From: Shinisaurus crocodilurus
Taxonomy: Eukaryota; Chordata; Lepidosauria; Squamata; Shinisauridae
Length of the DNA: 64,000 nucleotides
Direction of reading: 5' to 3'
Assembly (NCBI GenBank): GCA_021292165.1
Contig: CM037876.1
Span: 311,934,492 to 311,998,491, forward strand
The notes below the pieces were generated by a model. The model was not told where the DNA came from. It ran no database searches and worked only from the letters and a program-made list of their open reading frames with translations. Position numbers and translations under genes: made by a program. Each line of letters begins with the position of its first letter. The stretch's first letter is position 1. Positions 27,290 to 37,173 of this stretch are shown one piece after another.

Positions 27290-28195
27290 CCTTTTCCTTT
27301 CCGAAGCGGAGAAAGGCGAGCTCCGGTGGAGAGAGACCGGGCGGGCAAACTGGGCGGGGGGAGAAAGCGAGCCCGCCTGGCCCAGTCGGGCAACCCAAAC
27401 TGGCGCTGCGCGCGAAAAGGCAGACGCAGCAGCAGCTCGAGGAGGAAGTGGTGGATGTGCCGTTTCCTGTGCAACGGAGAGCTGATATCATACACACAAG
27501 ACTGGGTGGGGACTTTATTCTCCGGCGACGGCTCGGAGTCAGCGCCCGCCCGCCCTGCCTTCATCATCCAGCTGTTGCTGCGGGGCCTCCCCTTCCTCCG
27601 CGCACCATCCGCATCCAGGAGCGGGAAGCTCCGGGAGCAGAGCCTGCTTGGAGACCCCCCCTGGGCGGACCCGCTTTGTGCAATCCTCCTTCAGGTGAGC
27701 GAGCGGGCGCGGGCGAGGTGCGGAGCTCTCCCCACGCTGCACGGGGCGCGTGTGGGTGGGTGGGTGCGAATGCCAGGGTCAACGTGGAGCCTCGCTTCCC
27801 AGCAGCGGCGTGATTCTTTTCGCTTTTCCCCGACCCGACCGGGCTTCTTCCGAGGACTCCCAGGCAAAAAAAAAAAAAAAGAAGCCCGGAGTGGGGAAAG
27901 CGCCCGAGAGATCGAATGGCAAATCCTGCCCGCGTCCCTTTGCCAACAACAAACACACCGCCGCTCGACGGGAAAGACCCGGCGCCGCGGTCCTGCAATC
28001 CGGGGGCCCGGGCCGGGGAGAGGAGACTCTCATGGGTGATTCTCCAGCAGAACCCCAGGCCAAGGGAAACGGGTGGACGGGTTTGCCGAGAGCGCGCGCG
28101 CGCACGCACGCACGGGCGATGTGCAGCAGCTCTTCGCAAACTGTTTTTGAGCTGCTGCTGCAGCTGCATGAAAATGTGTTCGGTGACACGCGCAC
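27290..28195 (+). promoter_or_regulatory. CpG island, candidate promoter with first-exon donor
   Basis: A long CpG-dense stretch not bounded by transposon ends that I can find. At 27691-27700 the sequence tcaggtgagc is a consensus splice donor (cut after 27694), preceded by C/T- and CpG-rich 5'-untranslated-like sequence. No TATA box is obvious. Long open frames on both strands here are expected from base composition. If real, the downstream exon lies outside the recognisable part of the window. Confidence 0.45.
28084..28114. repeat. (GC)n/(GCAC)n purine-pyrimidine run
   Basis: The stretch reads gcgcgcgcgcacgcacgcac, an alternating purine-pyrimidine run capable of Z-DNA. A (ca)n run follows at 28194-28214. 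Confidence 0.8.
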
Positions 28196-28255
28196 GCACA
28201 CACACACACACACACGGGTGCACGGTCCAGTTATCTGGCTAATTTGGCATGTACG

Positions 28256-28417
28256 CAGGGCTTTTTTTTTTTTTCTGGTGGAACTCACCGGAACCGAGTT
28301 CCTTCCAGCACCTTTTCTTCTTTCAATTTCATTACAATTTAATCGCCATCTACTCCCGAGGAAACGTAATCCAAGAGTTCCGGTACCTATTTCTCCAGGG
28401 AAAAAAAAAAAGGACTG
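28256..28417. mobile_element. FB-H hAT-type MITE
   Basis: 162 bp, with ends cagggctttttttttttttc and aaaaaaaaaaaggactg. Inner segments gaactcaccggaaccgagtt and aagagttccggtacc partly pair. Perfect 8-bp target duplication catgtacg at 28248-28255 and 28418-28425. Confidence 0.88.
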
Positions 28418-28429
28418 CATGTACGTGAG

Positions 28430-28572
28430 TGCAGACAGAGCTCTCCTTTATGCCCAAGCTCTGCTTGGGTGGGGTGGTTCCCCTTCTTCTGCGTTTGTGA
28501 TTTGCAACCCCTTTGTTCGGGGAAATGCACAGTGATGGCTTTGACAGCTGTGTCATTTCCTCCACTCTCGTA
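28430..28572. other. Unassigned short stretch
   Basis: No recognised feature. Confidence 0.35.
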
Positions 28573-28573
28573 T

Positions 28574-28670
28574 GAATAATAATAATAATAATAATAATTT
28601 ATAATAATAATAATTATTATTATTATTTATAATAATAATATTAATAAATTAATAAATTTATTAATAATAA

Positions 28671-28716
<46 letters not shown>

Positions 28717-28720
28717 TATT
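28574..28720. repeat. (AAT)n/(ATT)n microsatellite, self-complementary
   Basis: Runs of aat switch repeatedly to runs of att (for example aataataattattattattt), so the whole tract can fold back on itself. This is typical of an expanded SINE or LINE tail, although no parent element is visible next to it. Confidence 0.93.
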
Positions 28721-28724
28721 GAGA

Positions 28725-29395
28725 GAGGCTTGTCTCCCTGTCAGCCTGATTAAGATACACTTCATGGTGGGGAGAGGAGAGGAAGCCCACCCACAGATAT
28801 GGCTTAAAAAGACAAGAAAGAAATCCCGCTGCTCGGTTTTGTTTGTGTCTGTTCAAGTTGGTTTCCCCAACTGAAGAAGCTGGCCTCTTTCTCCCCCTCC
28901 CCCCCCTTTTTTTTCTTTTTGCGGGGAGAGGGAGGGAAATCTGTGCACCGGCTCCTTCAGCTGCAAATATTTCTCCGTATTAGCAGATTTTTTTGGGGGG
29001 GGGGTCATTTTTCGAGACCTCGGTGGGTGGTGTGTGATTGTTCTGGCGGCGAGAGGGATGGGGGGGGGGAAGTCTCCTAAAAGTGCGGCGGCGGGGGGGG
29101 GGAGGTCTCTTCTTCTTTTGCTGCCACCATGTACAGATGCAAAAGAATCAAGCTGCTCCTGTATTTTGTCATTAAGTGATAGACAGGGGATAGATAGATT
29201 TTTAACATTGGATGGGCACATTGGATGGGCAGCCTGGCTGGTTTTTCATTGAAGGCTGGATGGGTCCACCCTTCTGGTCGTCGTCCCCCCCCCCCCCATT
29301 CATGTTCAAAGCTGCACCACAAGACCGCTGAAAGGTGCTGGAGGGGGACTATTTCCCTGGGAAGGGCCAGCCCCAGACATTCTGCTGCCTGTCCC
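28725..29395. other. Unassigned, homopolymer-rich
   Basis: Several G or C runs: 28904-28912 region, 28994-29004, 29061-29068, 29092-29102 and 29285-29297. No gene or repeat family recognised. Confidence 0.4.
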
Positions 29396-29396
29396 C

Positions 29397-29516
29397 ACTC
29401 CGTATACCAGCTTTTCCCAACCGTGAGCCGTCCAGATGCGTTGGACTACAACTGCCAGCATCCCCCAGCCAGCTTTGCTGGCTGGGGGATGCTGGCAGTT
29501 GCAGTCCAACGCTGGG
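29397..29516. mobile_element. FB-C foldback, copy C2
   Basis: Left end actccgtataccagctttt, then cccaaccgtgagccgtccag and the arm actacaactgccagcatccc. The right arm is intact to cagtccaacgc and then breaks off, so the right outer end is missing. The left outer end matches the right outer end of copy C1 in reverse. Confidence 0.8.
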
Positions 29517-29519
29517 CTG

Positions 29520-30078
29520 GGTACTTTCTTGAATTTTGAAATTGTGGAAACAACCCCAAGCGCAGCTCCAGGGGTGAGTGGCCACTGACAAAACCGGTCA
29601 TGAAACCTAGTTCAGGCACTGTGAACAAAGACAGAATTCAGAATACTACTTCCGCCGGGCTGCCTGTGTTAATCTTGGGTGAATGGAACCCCACGTTCCT
29701 GCCTTTTTTATTTTTATTTTTTCTTTTTTAAGCTGGAGATCAGCTTTTCAACCAATTTCTCCTTCCCCCCGCCCCTGCCACAAATAGGTCTCCACCCCAA
29801 CACCCTTCAGAGTGCAGGGTGCAGAATAATCCACCCTTCACATTTTCACTGCTTTCTTATGGGCCATTTCTGAAAATAGTCCTGTTTGCGCAGAAGAAAA
29901 GGGTTTAACCTCAGCTGCTCATGTGGAAATGATTTTAATTCTGATTTCTTAAATGCAAAATATTTAAAAACAACAACCAATGTGACCATGGTTGCATTGT
30001 AGCAGAGGAATGGGAAGTAACAAATCCAAAATAAGCATCTTTTGCTTTCAGTGGAGAAACTCTGAAAGCAGCCTGACA
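29520..30078. other. Unassigned stretch
   Basis: A T-rich patch at 29703-29730. No exon or repeat recognised. Confidence 0.4.
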
Positions 30079-30089
30079 ATGCACTGCTA

Positions 30090-30170
30090 TATGCGTCTAC
30101 TCGGAAGTCCCATTGAGTTCAATGGGGCTTACTCCCAGGTAACAGGTATAGGATTGCAGCTTACGATCCT
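30090..30170. repeat. Repeat with ctactcggaagtcccattga / ataggattgcag
   Basis: gtctactcggaagtcccatt, gagttcaatggggcttactc and ccaggtaacaggtataggat form a partial palindrome. Related pieces occur at 40488-40560, 52040-52096 and 55905-55950. The family is widespread-looking but unnamed here. Confidence 0.6.
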
Positions 30171-30203
30171 ATACTCACGCACCTGGGATTTAGATCTGAG
30201 TAG

Positions 30204-30205
<2 letters not shown>

Positions 30206-30237
<32 letters not shown>
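30206..30237. repeat. (AT)n microsatellite
   Basis: About 15 at units. Confidence 0.95.
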
Positions 30238-30239
<2 letters not shown>

Positions 30240-31150
30240 TTGCATTGTGTCTGTCTAACAGAACTAATTCCGGTGGGGAGGGAGATGGTGTTCGAGGCTT
30301 GATGTCAAGGTGGTGGTGAATCGGGGAGAGAAATGGAAGGAAAGGACAAGCCCCTTTCAGACTTCAGTGGGTATTCAACTCCATATTTATTATGAAATAA
30401 AAGCAGCATTCCCCCCCGCCCACCTCCTTTGGTTTCCCACATTAATCATGTATTAATAGCGTCTACCAGCCTATGAAGGTTAATGGCCCTTAGCATCTGG
30501 GTACATAAGTAATCACCGGACAAAGGAACCTGTTGTTTCTTGTCCCTTAGGAAAATAATTAAAAAATGGCCTTTTTATTGTTTCCATGTTTTATTTAAGG
30601 AGCACAGGCACTGGCATTGAATCGCCTTCTGCCCCTTGACAACGATTACCTGGCTGGCTCTTAAACTTGTTATTACCTTAAGAAAATGAACCGAGGTAGC
30701 GGAGCAGCACCGAGTGCGTGCTGACCGGCCGCCGAAGCAATCCATGTCCCCGGCAAAAAGATGAACCTGTATTTCAGGGTGTTCTTTGTGGGGTGCTTTC
30801 ATGTTGGGTGGGGGTGAGGGATTATGTGGGTCTTAAGATGGCAACATCTGTCTCTCGGTTTCTGCGGGCATCGCTGCCGTGATGGAGTTCCCACCCCCAC
30901 ACCCACCTGCCTACCTCTTTCATATTAACTGGATTTCTCTGAATTCTCAAATTTTAATCCTCTTTTCTGCCATATGGCCGTTGGCGGAACTGAAATACGA
31001 TTTGCTTAAGGACGATGTAGAAAGCCACTTGGCTTTTTCCCTGCTTTCCAGTGGCTTTGTATCTCCTCCATGGGCGTGGCATGCTGTAAAACCCTCCGGT
31101 GTGATGGAGACCCCAGTAGATATTACCTTTGGGGGGGCAGCATATGTTTT
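30240..31150. other. Unassigned, longest repeat-poor stretch
   Basis: No transposon match recognised by eye. The part at about 30430-30760 is A+T-rich and unique-looking, so it would be a place to test for conserved non-coding sequence. A (c)n run lies at 30410-30418. Confidence 0.4.
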
Positions 31151-31154
31151 TTTT

Positions 31155-31252
31155 AGCCCACAAGTCCCAGCATTCCTGATCATTGGCCACGCTAGGTGGG
31201 GATGATGGGAGTTGTAGTTCAGCACATCTGGAAGGCGCCGTGTGTTGGGAAT
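31155..31252. repeat. FB-B-type foldback, right-weighted
   Basis: Left arm agcccacaagtcccagcatt, right arm gatgggagttgtagttcagc and acatctggaaggcgccgtgt. The outer left end is replaced by a t-run. Confidence 0.7.
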
Positions 31253-31254
31253 GG

Positions 31255-31710
31255 CTGTGGTAGAAGTGTGTCTGTGTCACGGTATAATTGGTGCGGAGGG
31301 AGGGACATCTCTGCTCCCCCCCCCCGCCCGCCCCCCCCAGCTTCTCATAATACTTCAAGCTGGGATTACCCCATGAAATGCAGGACTGCAAAAATGCATG
31401 ATCCACTTACCGGTGTATATTGCCGCTAGCTTAGGGACAACTCTGAAAGAGAATTCGAGAAATTCATAGAAGTAGGTAGGTCTATCGAGGGAAGCTCCAT
31501 GTTTAGAGGCAGTCTAGCAAATGCTGGGGACATACCACAGGGCGGGTGAGGGGCTGCCTTCAGGCCTTGCTTGTGAGCTTCCCTGGAGCATCTGGCTGGG
31601 CACCCCTGGAAACAGGACGGTGGGCCGATCGGGGGTGCGGATCCTGTGCCCCGCCCCCCACTTGTCATTGGGCTAACAGCAATCACCACGACGACAACAT
31701 TTTTATATTG
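31255..31710. other. Unassigned stretch
   Basis: A C run at 31316-31340. No recognised gene or repeat. Confidence 0.35.
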
Positions 31711-31718
31711 CCCTATAG

Positions 31719-31853
31719 CAGTGTTTCTCAACCTTGGGTCCCCAGATGTTTTTGGCCTACAACTCCCAGCATGCCCCAGCCAGCTATGCTGGCTGGGGCA
31801 TGCTGGGAGTTGTAGGCCAAAAACATCTGGGGACCCAAGGTTGAGAAACACTG
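31719..31853. mobile_element. FB-A hAT-type MITE, copy A10
   Basis: Variant ends cagtgtttctcaacc and ggttgagaaacactg, matched in both arms. Target duplication ccctatag (31711-31718) and ccctacag (31854-31861), 7 of 8. Confidence 0.93.
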
Positions 31854-31895
31854 CCCTACAGCCAGAGCGCTCTAAGCGGTTCACAAAACAAGATT

Positions 31896-32032
31896 TAGGG
31901 CGCAATCCTATGCCTGTTCAGACAGAAAAAAAGCCCTACAACTGCCAGCATTCCCCAGCCCACCCGCGCTGGGAGTTGTAGGAATATATATATATATTTT
32001 CCTGTCTAAACGAGCACAGGATTGCACCCTTG
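31896..32032. mobile_element. FB-D foldback, copy D2
   Basis: Ends gcgcaatcctatgcctgttc and gagcacaggattgcaccc. Arms ccctacaactgccagcattc and cgctgggagttgtagga. An (at)n run has expanded on the right side (31984-31998), breaking the match to the left A run. Confidence 0.82.
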
Positions 32033-32109
32033 AACTGTTTAATGCTTTTATATGGTGTTTTATATGGTGATATTGTGTATTATGATAATAAAACTAGTGG
32101 TGTGTGTTG

Positions 32110-32392
32110 TCCCTGTCCCCGTTCCCCCCCCCCCCCCCCCGATTATGGAACACTCTTCCCAGCGAGGCCTGGCTGGTGCCAGGATTGTCATCCTTTCGGC
32201 ACCAGTTAAGACTTCCCTCTATTCCCAGGCACTTGACAGCACATACGATACGGTTATAACTGGTCCTGGGATTTCTGTTTTTAATTGTTGTTATATATTT
32301 TTATATGGTTTTTATATTATGTTTTGTACTGTATTTTTAATCTTTTGTAAACTGCCCAGAGTTTTGGCTATTGGGTGGTGGTATAGAAATGC

Positions 32393-32460
<68 letters not shown>

Positions 32461-32463
32461 TGA
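32110..32463 (+). mobile_element. L2-type LINE 3' end with (AAT)n tail
   Basis: After a C run (32125-32140): tcctttcggcaccagttaag and cttccctctattcccaggca, a T-rich linker, then tttgtaaactgcccagagtt and ttggctattgggtggtggta, ending in about 20 aat units. This is the standard L2-like 3' end of reptiles. The open frame over the aat run encodes only poly-Asn and is not a gene. Confidence 0.8.
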
Positions 32464-32559
32464 TGCGAGCAGCAGCGCAAGGATCTACACTAACATGTTC
32501 AAAGACAAAACCAAACCTGAAGGACTAAAAAGCCTGGGGAAATAGAAAGGTCTTCACCC

Positions 32560-32722
32560 AGCTTCAGGGATTATGACACTACATCTCCCATCATCCCTGA
32601 CCATTGGCCATGCTGGCTGGGGCTGATGGGAGTTGGAACCCAACAGTTTCCCCAGCTCTGGACTAGATGGGCCTTTGGTCTGATCCAGCGGGGCTTCTGC
32701 TTCCCACACTGGCGTTCTTTCG
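32560..32722. repeat. FB-B-type foldback plus repeat fragment
   Basis: Left arm gacactacatctcccatcat, loop ccattggccatgctggctgg, right arm gatgggagttggaacccaac. The following ggactagatgggcctttggt, ctgatccagcggggctt matches the units at 41137-41368. Confidence 0.65.
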
Positions 32723-32724
32723 CC

Positions 32725-33178
32725 ACGGGCCCACACGTTTTTCCAAGGGGGCTCAGCCCGTAGGCATTCTCCTTTTACATCTGACTACCTTTTCAGCCGG
32801 GGCCATGCTGATAGGGAACATGAGGGCGGTTTCCTGTTGAGACCTGCCCTCTGGACAATCCTAGGCTGAGCGTGTTATAGGCTTTCACCGGCAGCAAAGG
32901 GCTGGCCCTCAGGGTGTGAGCAGAGACTGGGCCCAGTCAGTAGTTTGGTGAGCAACCAGCATAGTTAGATGGCCTGGCAGTGCAGAGGGATGGATCACGG
33001 ACCTCCCTCAGAAATGAGTTGCCCAGGAGTGTATGTAGCAGAAGCGGGTGCTTTTATTGAAGGTGGTAGCACTGGATTGGCTGTCCGGGGGTCACCTGAT
33101 TCCAGGAGGATTCTGGGTAGTGGTGATAGGACCCTTGCTCAAGTTGCCTTCTCTAGCCTGTGGCCTTGGTGACCTGTG
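32725..33178. other. Unassigned stretch
   Basis: No recognised gene or repeat. Confidence 0.35.
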
Positions 33179-33186
33179 GAATAGAG

Positions 33187-33313
33187 CAGGGGTTGGCAGA
33201 ACATAGAACTCCAGATGTTTTGGACTTCAGCTCCCAGCATTCCTGACCATTGGCAGGAGCTTATGGGAGTTGAAGTCCAAAACATCTGGAGATCTACCTT
33301 CCGCCCACCCCTG
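33187..33313. mobile_element. FB-E hAT-type foldback, copy E1
   Basis: 127 bp, ends caggggttggcagaa and ttccgcccacccctg. Arms ctccagatgttttggacttc and gaagtccaaaacatctggag. Target duplication gaatagag (33179-33186) and gaatacag (33314-33321), 7 of 8. The ends and core are distinct from FB-A but the plan is the same. Confidence 0.85.
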
Positions 33314-33321
33314 GAATACAG

Positions 33322-33395
33322 CCACTGGCAATGCTGACTGGGAAAGATGGAAGTTGCAGGTCCAACACATCGGGAGGGCGCCAGCTTGGGGAAAA
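33322..33395 (-). repeat. FB-B foldback, right arm only
   Basis: gatggaagttgcaggtccaa, cacatcgggagggcgccagc and ttggggaaaactgg correspond to the right arm. Confidence 0.6.
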
Positions 33396-33399
33396 CTGG

Positions 33400-33812
33400 A
33401 ATAGAGACTCCTACGGGACAAACCACCCGTCACGCTAATTGCGTAGCATGCAGCTGATTTGGATCAGGACCACCCCGCTCCAGAAGGGCAGGATTAAACT
33501 CCAGTGCTGATTTCCCCCCCCCTTTGTTTTAACACCCCCTCCCAAGGGTGGAATTTCGAGAGGAAACCAGCGGGAGGGAGGGTGGATTTAATCCTCCCGC
33601 GCCAGAGTGTGGAGATCCTGATCCAAAGGGGCTGTGCACACTTACACGAGAGATGAAAAGAGATTGAGAGAAACCTCCGCTACACACTGTGCAATTAGCA
33701 AAACGTGCCGTGGAGCTCTCGGTGGTCCGAGCGCCACAAGAGCCTGGTGCTGGAGCAGACTGGCTAAGAGCGTTTGCGCATTGTTTTCATGTGCATCTAC
33801 CGATGAGCATCT
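33400..33812. other. Unassigned stretch
   Basis: No recognised gene or repeat. A short C run near 33511-33521. Confidence 0.35.
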
Positions 33813-33814
33813 TG

Positions 33815-33965
33815 AAGAAGGGCCGTAGCCCAGTGGCAGAGATTACGCAGGAGGTCCCGGGGGGGGTCAATCCTGGACATCTCCAGTTCAAAGTTGCAGG
33901 CAACAGGTGTAGGGGAAAGACCCCTTCTCTGCATGAGACCCAGGGGAGGCGCCACCAATCAGAAT
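33815..33965 (+). mobile_element. S2 tRNA-derived SINE, diverged
   Basis: The A-box-like gtagcccagtggcagagatt and the body (acatctccagttcaaagttg, gcaggcaacaggtgtagggg) match the S2 family, with a degraded B box (gggtcaatcctgg). Confidence 0.6.
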
Positions 33966-34393
33966 AGACCGTGCTAGGCTCGGTGGCCAAAGAGAGTGGC
34001 CTGGCACAACAAGGTTGCGTCTTGCGGTCCCCCCGTGAGACACAGGATTAGAAGCAAATGCAGTGTTTGGTTCCCCTTTTTGCAGTTCCTGTTTCAACAC
34101 ATCACTCTCACTGTGCCTTGTTTACATAGCTCTTCCGATCCGCAAAGTGCTTGATCATCTTTATTGTGTTCTTCCCCCCCCCCCCACCTCCCAACGTTTC
34201 CACTTAATGGCAGGGGAAATGGAGGCTGAGCGAGTGCGGCGGGCCCCAGGCCAAGATGTGACTTGAACCCTGCGCTTCCCATTCTAACTCGAGCCCCCCC
34301 TATCAGCGTTCTCTGTAGCTGTCAGGAAAGTGGCCACGAGGCCGCTCCTCGGGCAGGCGTGGGATGGCGCTGCAGAGGCCCTGCGCTGGCCCG
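33966..34393. other. Unassigned stretch
   Basis: A C run at 34173-34184. No gene or repeat recognised. Confidence 0.35.
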
Positions 34394-35028
34394 CATCATA
34401 GAATCATAGAAAAGTAGAGTTGGAAGGGGCCTACAAGGCCATCGAGTCCAACCCCCTGCTCAATGCAGGAATCCAGGTCAAAGCATCCCTGACAGATGTC
34501 TGTCCAGCCGCACCTTGAATGCCTCCAGACTGGGAGAGCCCACCACCTCCCTAGGTAGTTGATTCCATTGTCTTATTGCTCTGACAGTCAGGAAATTTTT
34601 CCTGATGTTTAGGTGGAATCTAGGTTCCTGTAACTTGAGCCCATTATTCCGTGTCCTGCAAACTGGGATGATCGAGAAGAGATCTTTGCCCTCCTCTGTG
34701 TGACATCCCTTCAAATACTGGAAGAGTGCGATCATATCTCCCCTCAGTCTCCTCTTCTGAAGGCTAAACATGCCCAGTTCTTTCAGTCTCTCCTCATAGG
34801 GCCTTGTTTCCAGTCCCTTTATCATCCTTGTTGCCCTCCTCTGAACCCTCTCCAGTTTGTCTATGTCCTTCTTAAAGTGAGGTGCCCAGAACTGGACGCA
34901 GTACTCAAGATGAGGCCTAACCAGTGCCGAGTAAAGGGGAATTATCACTTCCCGCGATTTGGAAGCTATACTTCTATTAATACAGCCCAAAATTGCATTT
35001 GCCTTCTTTGCAGCCACATCGCATTGCT
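34394..35028 (-). mobile_element. CR1 LINE 3' end, minus strand
   Basis: The minus strand encodes EQCDVAAKKANAILGCINRS through the C terminus HLSGML, with a complete CR1 tail beginning at 34394 on the plus strand. Truncated at the 5' side near 35028. The frame is open across the element, but lacks the reverse transcriptase catalytic motifs. Confidence 0.92.
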
Positions 35029-35134
35029 CGTTCCGGGAGGCCTGTGTCGGCTTGCGTCCTGCGACACCGGACTCTTGCTCTGACAAGCACGTCACCCCCC
35101 TTGAGCCTCTGGGGTGGTTGCGCATCCCCTAGAA

Positions 35135-35269
35135 CAGTGTTCTCCAACCTTGGGTCCCCAGATGTTTTTGGCCTACAACTCCCAGCATGCCCCAGCCAGC
35201 GTAGCTGGCTGGGGCATGCTGGGAGTTGTAGGCCAAAAACATCTGGGGACCCAAGGTTGGAGAACACTG
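35135..35269. mobile_element. FB-A hAT-type MITE, copy A11
   Basis: Canonical 135-bp copy. Target duplication ccctagaa (35127-35134) and ctctagaa (35270-35277), 7 of 8. Confidence 0.93.
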
Positions 35270-35323
35270 CTCTAGAAACAGAAACGGAAAGGAAAACCTC
35301 TGTGTGCGAGTCTCTTTAGCCCA

Positions 35324-35616
35324 GAGGCGTCAAACCTCTTTCAGGCCGAGGGCCAAACTCAGCTTTGGGGAAGCTCTCCGGTGGTGCATTCCAGTGATGG
35401 GTGAGGCCGAAAAGCAAAAGGAGCAGGTTAGCTTAAAGCTGTCCCTGCCAGTAAGGAAGCCTTAGGAGAGGCATTTCACCTTTTGGAATGGGGAAATAAA
35501 CAGTACAGAACCGGGGAGCCACCAAATGATTGGCATTCAAGGGGAAGGGGTGTGGCCTTCTGGCAAACCCTGGAGGGCCGGGTTCGGCCCATGGGCTCAA
35601 GGTTCATCACCCTTGC
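35324..35616. mobile_element. hAT-like non-autonomous element
   Basis: Left end cagaggcgtcaaacctcttt, right end gctcaaggttcatcacccttg, an imperfect inverted pair. Flanks ctttagcc and ctttcggc agree at 6 of 8 positions. The interior has no transposase frame. Confidence 0.6.
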
Positions 35617-35619
35617 TTT

Positions 35620-36810
35620 CGGCTCTGATGCTCAGCTTTGTCGTCCTGAAACAGCTGGCTTTAAGCCATCTTAGGGGTGCATTTGCACCTTTCAGTTGGC
35701 ATCTCGAAAACATGGGTGAAGCGGGCCGGCGCAGAGATCAACATGCAAAGGAAGTGGTTCACCACATTGCCTGCTTACACGGCAAAGCCACACTTGCTGC
35801 AGTCGACTCGCTGCCGGTGCTTTGCCGAAGAGCGCAAGAGCACCAGCGGAATTGGGGAGGGTCCCCCAAGGACAGCTGTGCGACTCTGGCAGAGAAACGT
35901 AAGTGGAGCGCAGTGCCGGATCTGACCCAGAGGCTCAGTCTGTGGAGAGCCTGGAAGTCAAGATGGGGTGGACCAAGATAGGCCCCTAAACTAAAAGAGA
36001 AAGTCAGTTGACCTCGAAAACCATCGGAACTGTGAAACTAGTATATGGTTGCCCTGGGATATAACGTTTCTAGAACAGACAAGATCAGAGTGCAGTGCTG
36101 GAGCAATCATTTCACTGAATGTATTTCTCAGAAAGAAATTAACGTGTTGTGCCCCAGTGCTACAGAAGGCTGTTAAAAAAAATGTCCAGTTTCTGGCTTT
36201 CCACATAAGTTGTTGCTGTTTTTCGAGAGTCTGAAAACTGTGGGTGACTGGCCGTTTCCCAGTCAAGAGCGACGTCGTGGCTAGAATATCCGCTTTGGAC
36301 CATGGAGACCTGAGTTCAGGTCCTTGTTCAGACATGCTGCTGAAACTGCTTACTCTCTTCAGCATACCTCGCAGGGCTGTTGTGAGGGGGTGGGGAAGGG
36401 ATAATCCTTCCCGACGTATGCCAACCCGAGCTCCTTTAAGGAGGGGCGGAAAGGGGTGGAAAAAGAGAAGCGGTGAAATTCTACGGGGCGTGGGTTGGGT
36501 TCCAGCAGAATAACAGATCTGTCCTTTGCCAACGTTTCCTCCTCTCTCTGTTCCACGAGAGTGCTACTTATAGCGCCGGGACTGCTTATTCAGAGGGTGA
36601 TTATAATGGGAGCTTTCTAACAGCACACAGATCTCTGCATCATAAAGCTATTTCGTCCCAGGACTGGGGAGTTCGTGCTGTCGGGACTCCTCTCCATTGT
36701 TCCCTGTCAAATAAGTGATAGAAAATCCCCCAGTCATTGCCGCGAAGGACGATTCCTTTCAGATGGCTCCAAAGTGCGCGAACGGACATCCTCCAAAGAT
36801 ATTAAATAAA
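35620..36810. other. Mostly unassigned, with a decayed SINE
   Basis: 36245-36400 (gtcgtggctagaatatccgc, tgagttcaggtcc, gcagggctgttgtgaggggg) looks like an old Sauria-type SINE. The rest contains no recognised exon or transposon. Confidence 0.45.
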
Positions 36811-36811
36811 G

Positions 36812-36938
36812 GCACAATCCTACGCATCTTTAGACAGAAAAAAAGGCCTACAACTCCCAGCATGCTGGCTGGGGCATGCTGGGAGTTGTAGGCCTTTTTT
36901 TTTTTCCTGTCTAAACATGCCTAGGATTACACCCTAAG
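36812..36938. mobile_element. FB-D foldback, copy D3
   Basis: Ends gcacaatcctacgcatcttt and catgcctaggattacaccc. The A run before ggcctacaactcccagcatg is matched by a T run after ggagttgtaggcc. The palindrome is almost perfect. Confidence 0.87.
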
Positions 36939-36964
36939 GGGTTTTTCTTGTATCTTGGAAATGA

Positions 36965-37045
36965 AAATGGAATCTTCCAGCACCTTAAAGACTAACAGAT
37001 TTCTTGTGAACTTTGCGGCATTTTAGTAGATGCATTTAGGCCTAG
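36965..37045 (-). repeat. FB-L repeat: aagcttatgcc / ctttaaggtgc family fragment
   Basis: gaatcttccagcaccttaaa and gactaacagatttcttgtga match the repeat at 44150-44245 and, in reverse, 57815-57897. Probably the 3' end of an unnamed retroposon. Confidence 0.5.
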
Positions 37046-37173
37046 ATCATCTACATCCCTTTTGAATGGATTTCAGGCCCGGCTTTGGGACAAAAACTGC
37101 CTTGGTCACCCTGTGGGATGACTTTTTGTCGACAGAGAGGCGGGGAAGTGGGAGCCTGGCGATCCTCCTAGAC

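Noticed and set aside
27260..28039. Plus-strand open frame of 259 codons in the CpG island
   Set aside because: Low-complexity, rich in Arg, Ser, Gly and Pro, includes a poly-Lys stretch from a poly-A run, crosses a good splice donor, and overlaps equally long frames on other strands. Composition explains it.
32052..32528. Frame with about 20 consecutive Asn
   Set aside because: Translation of the aat tail of an L2-type LINE.
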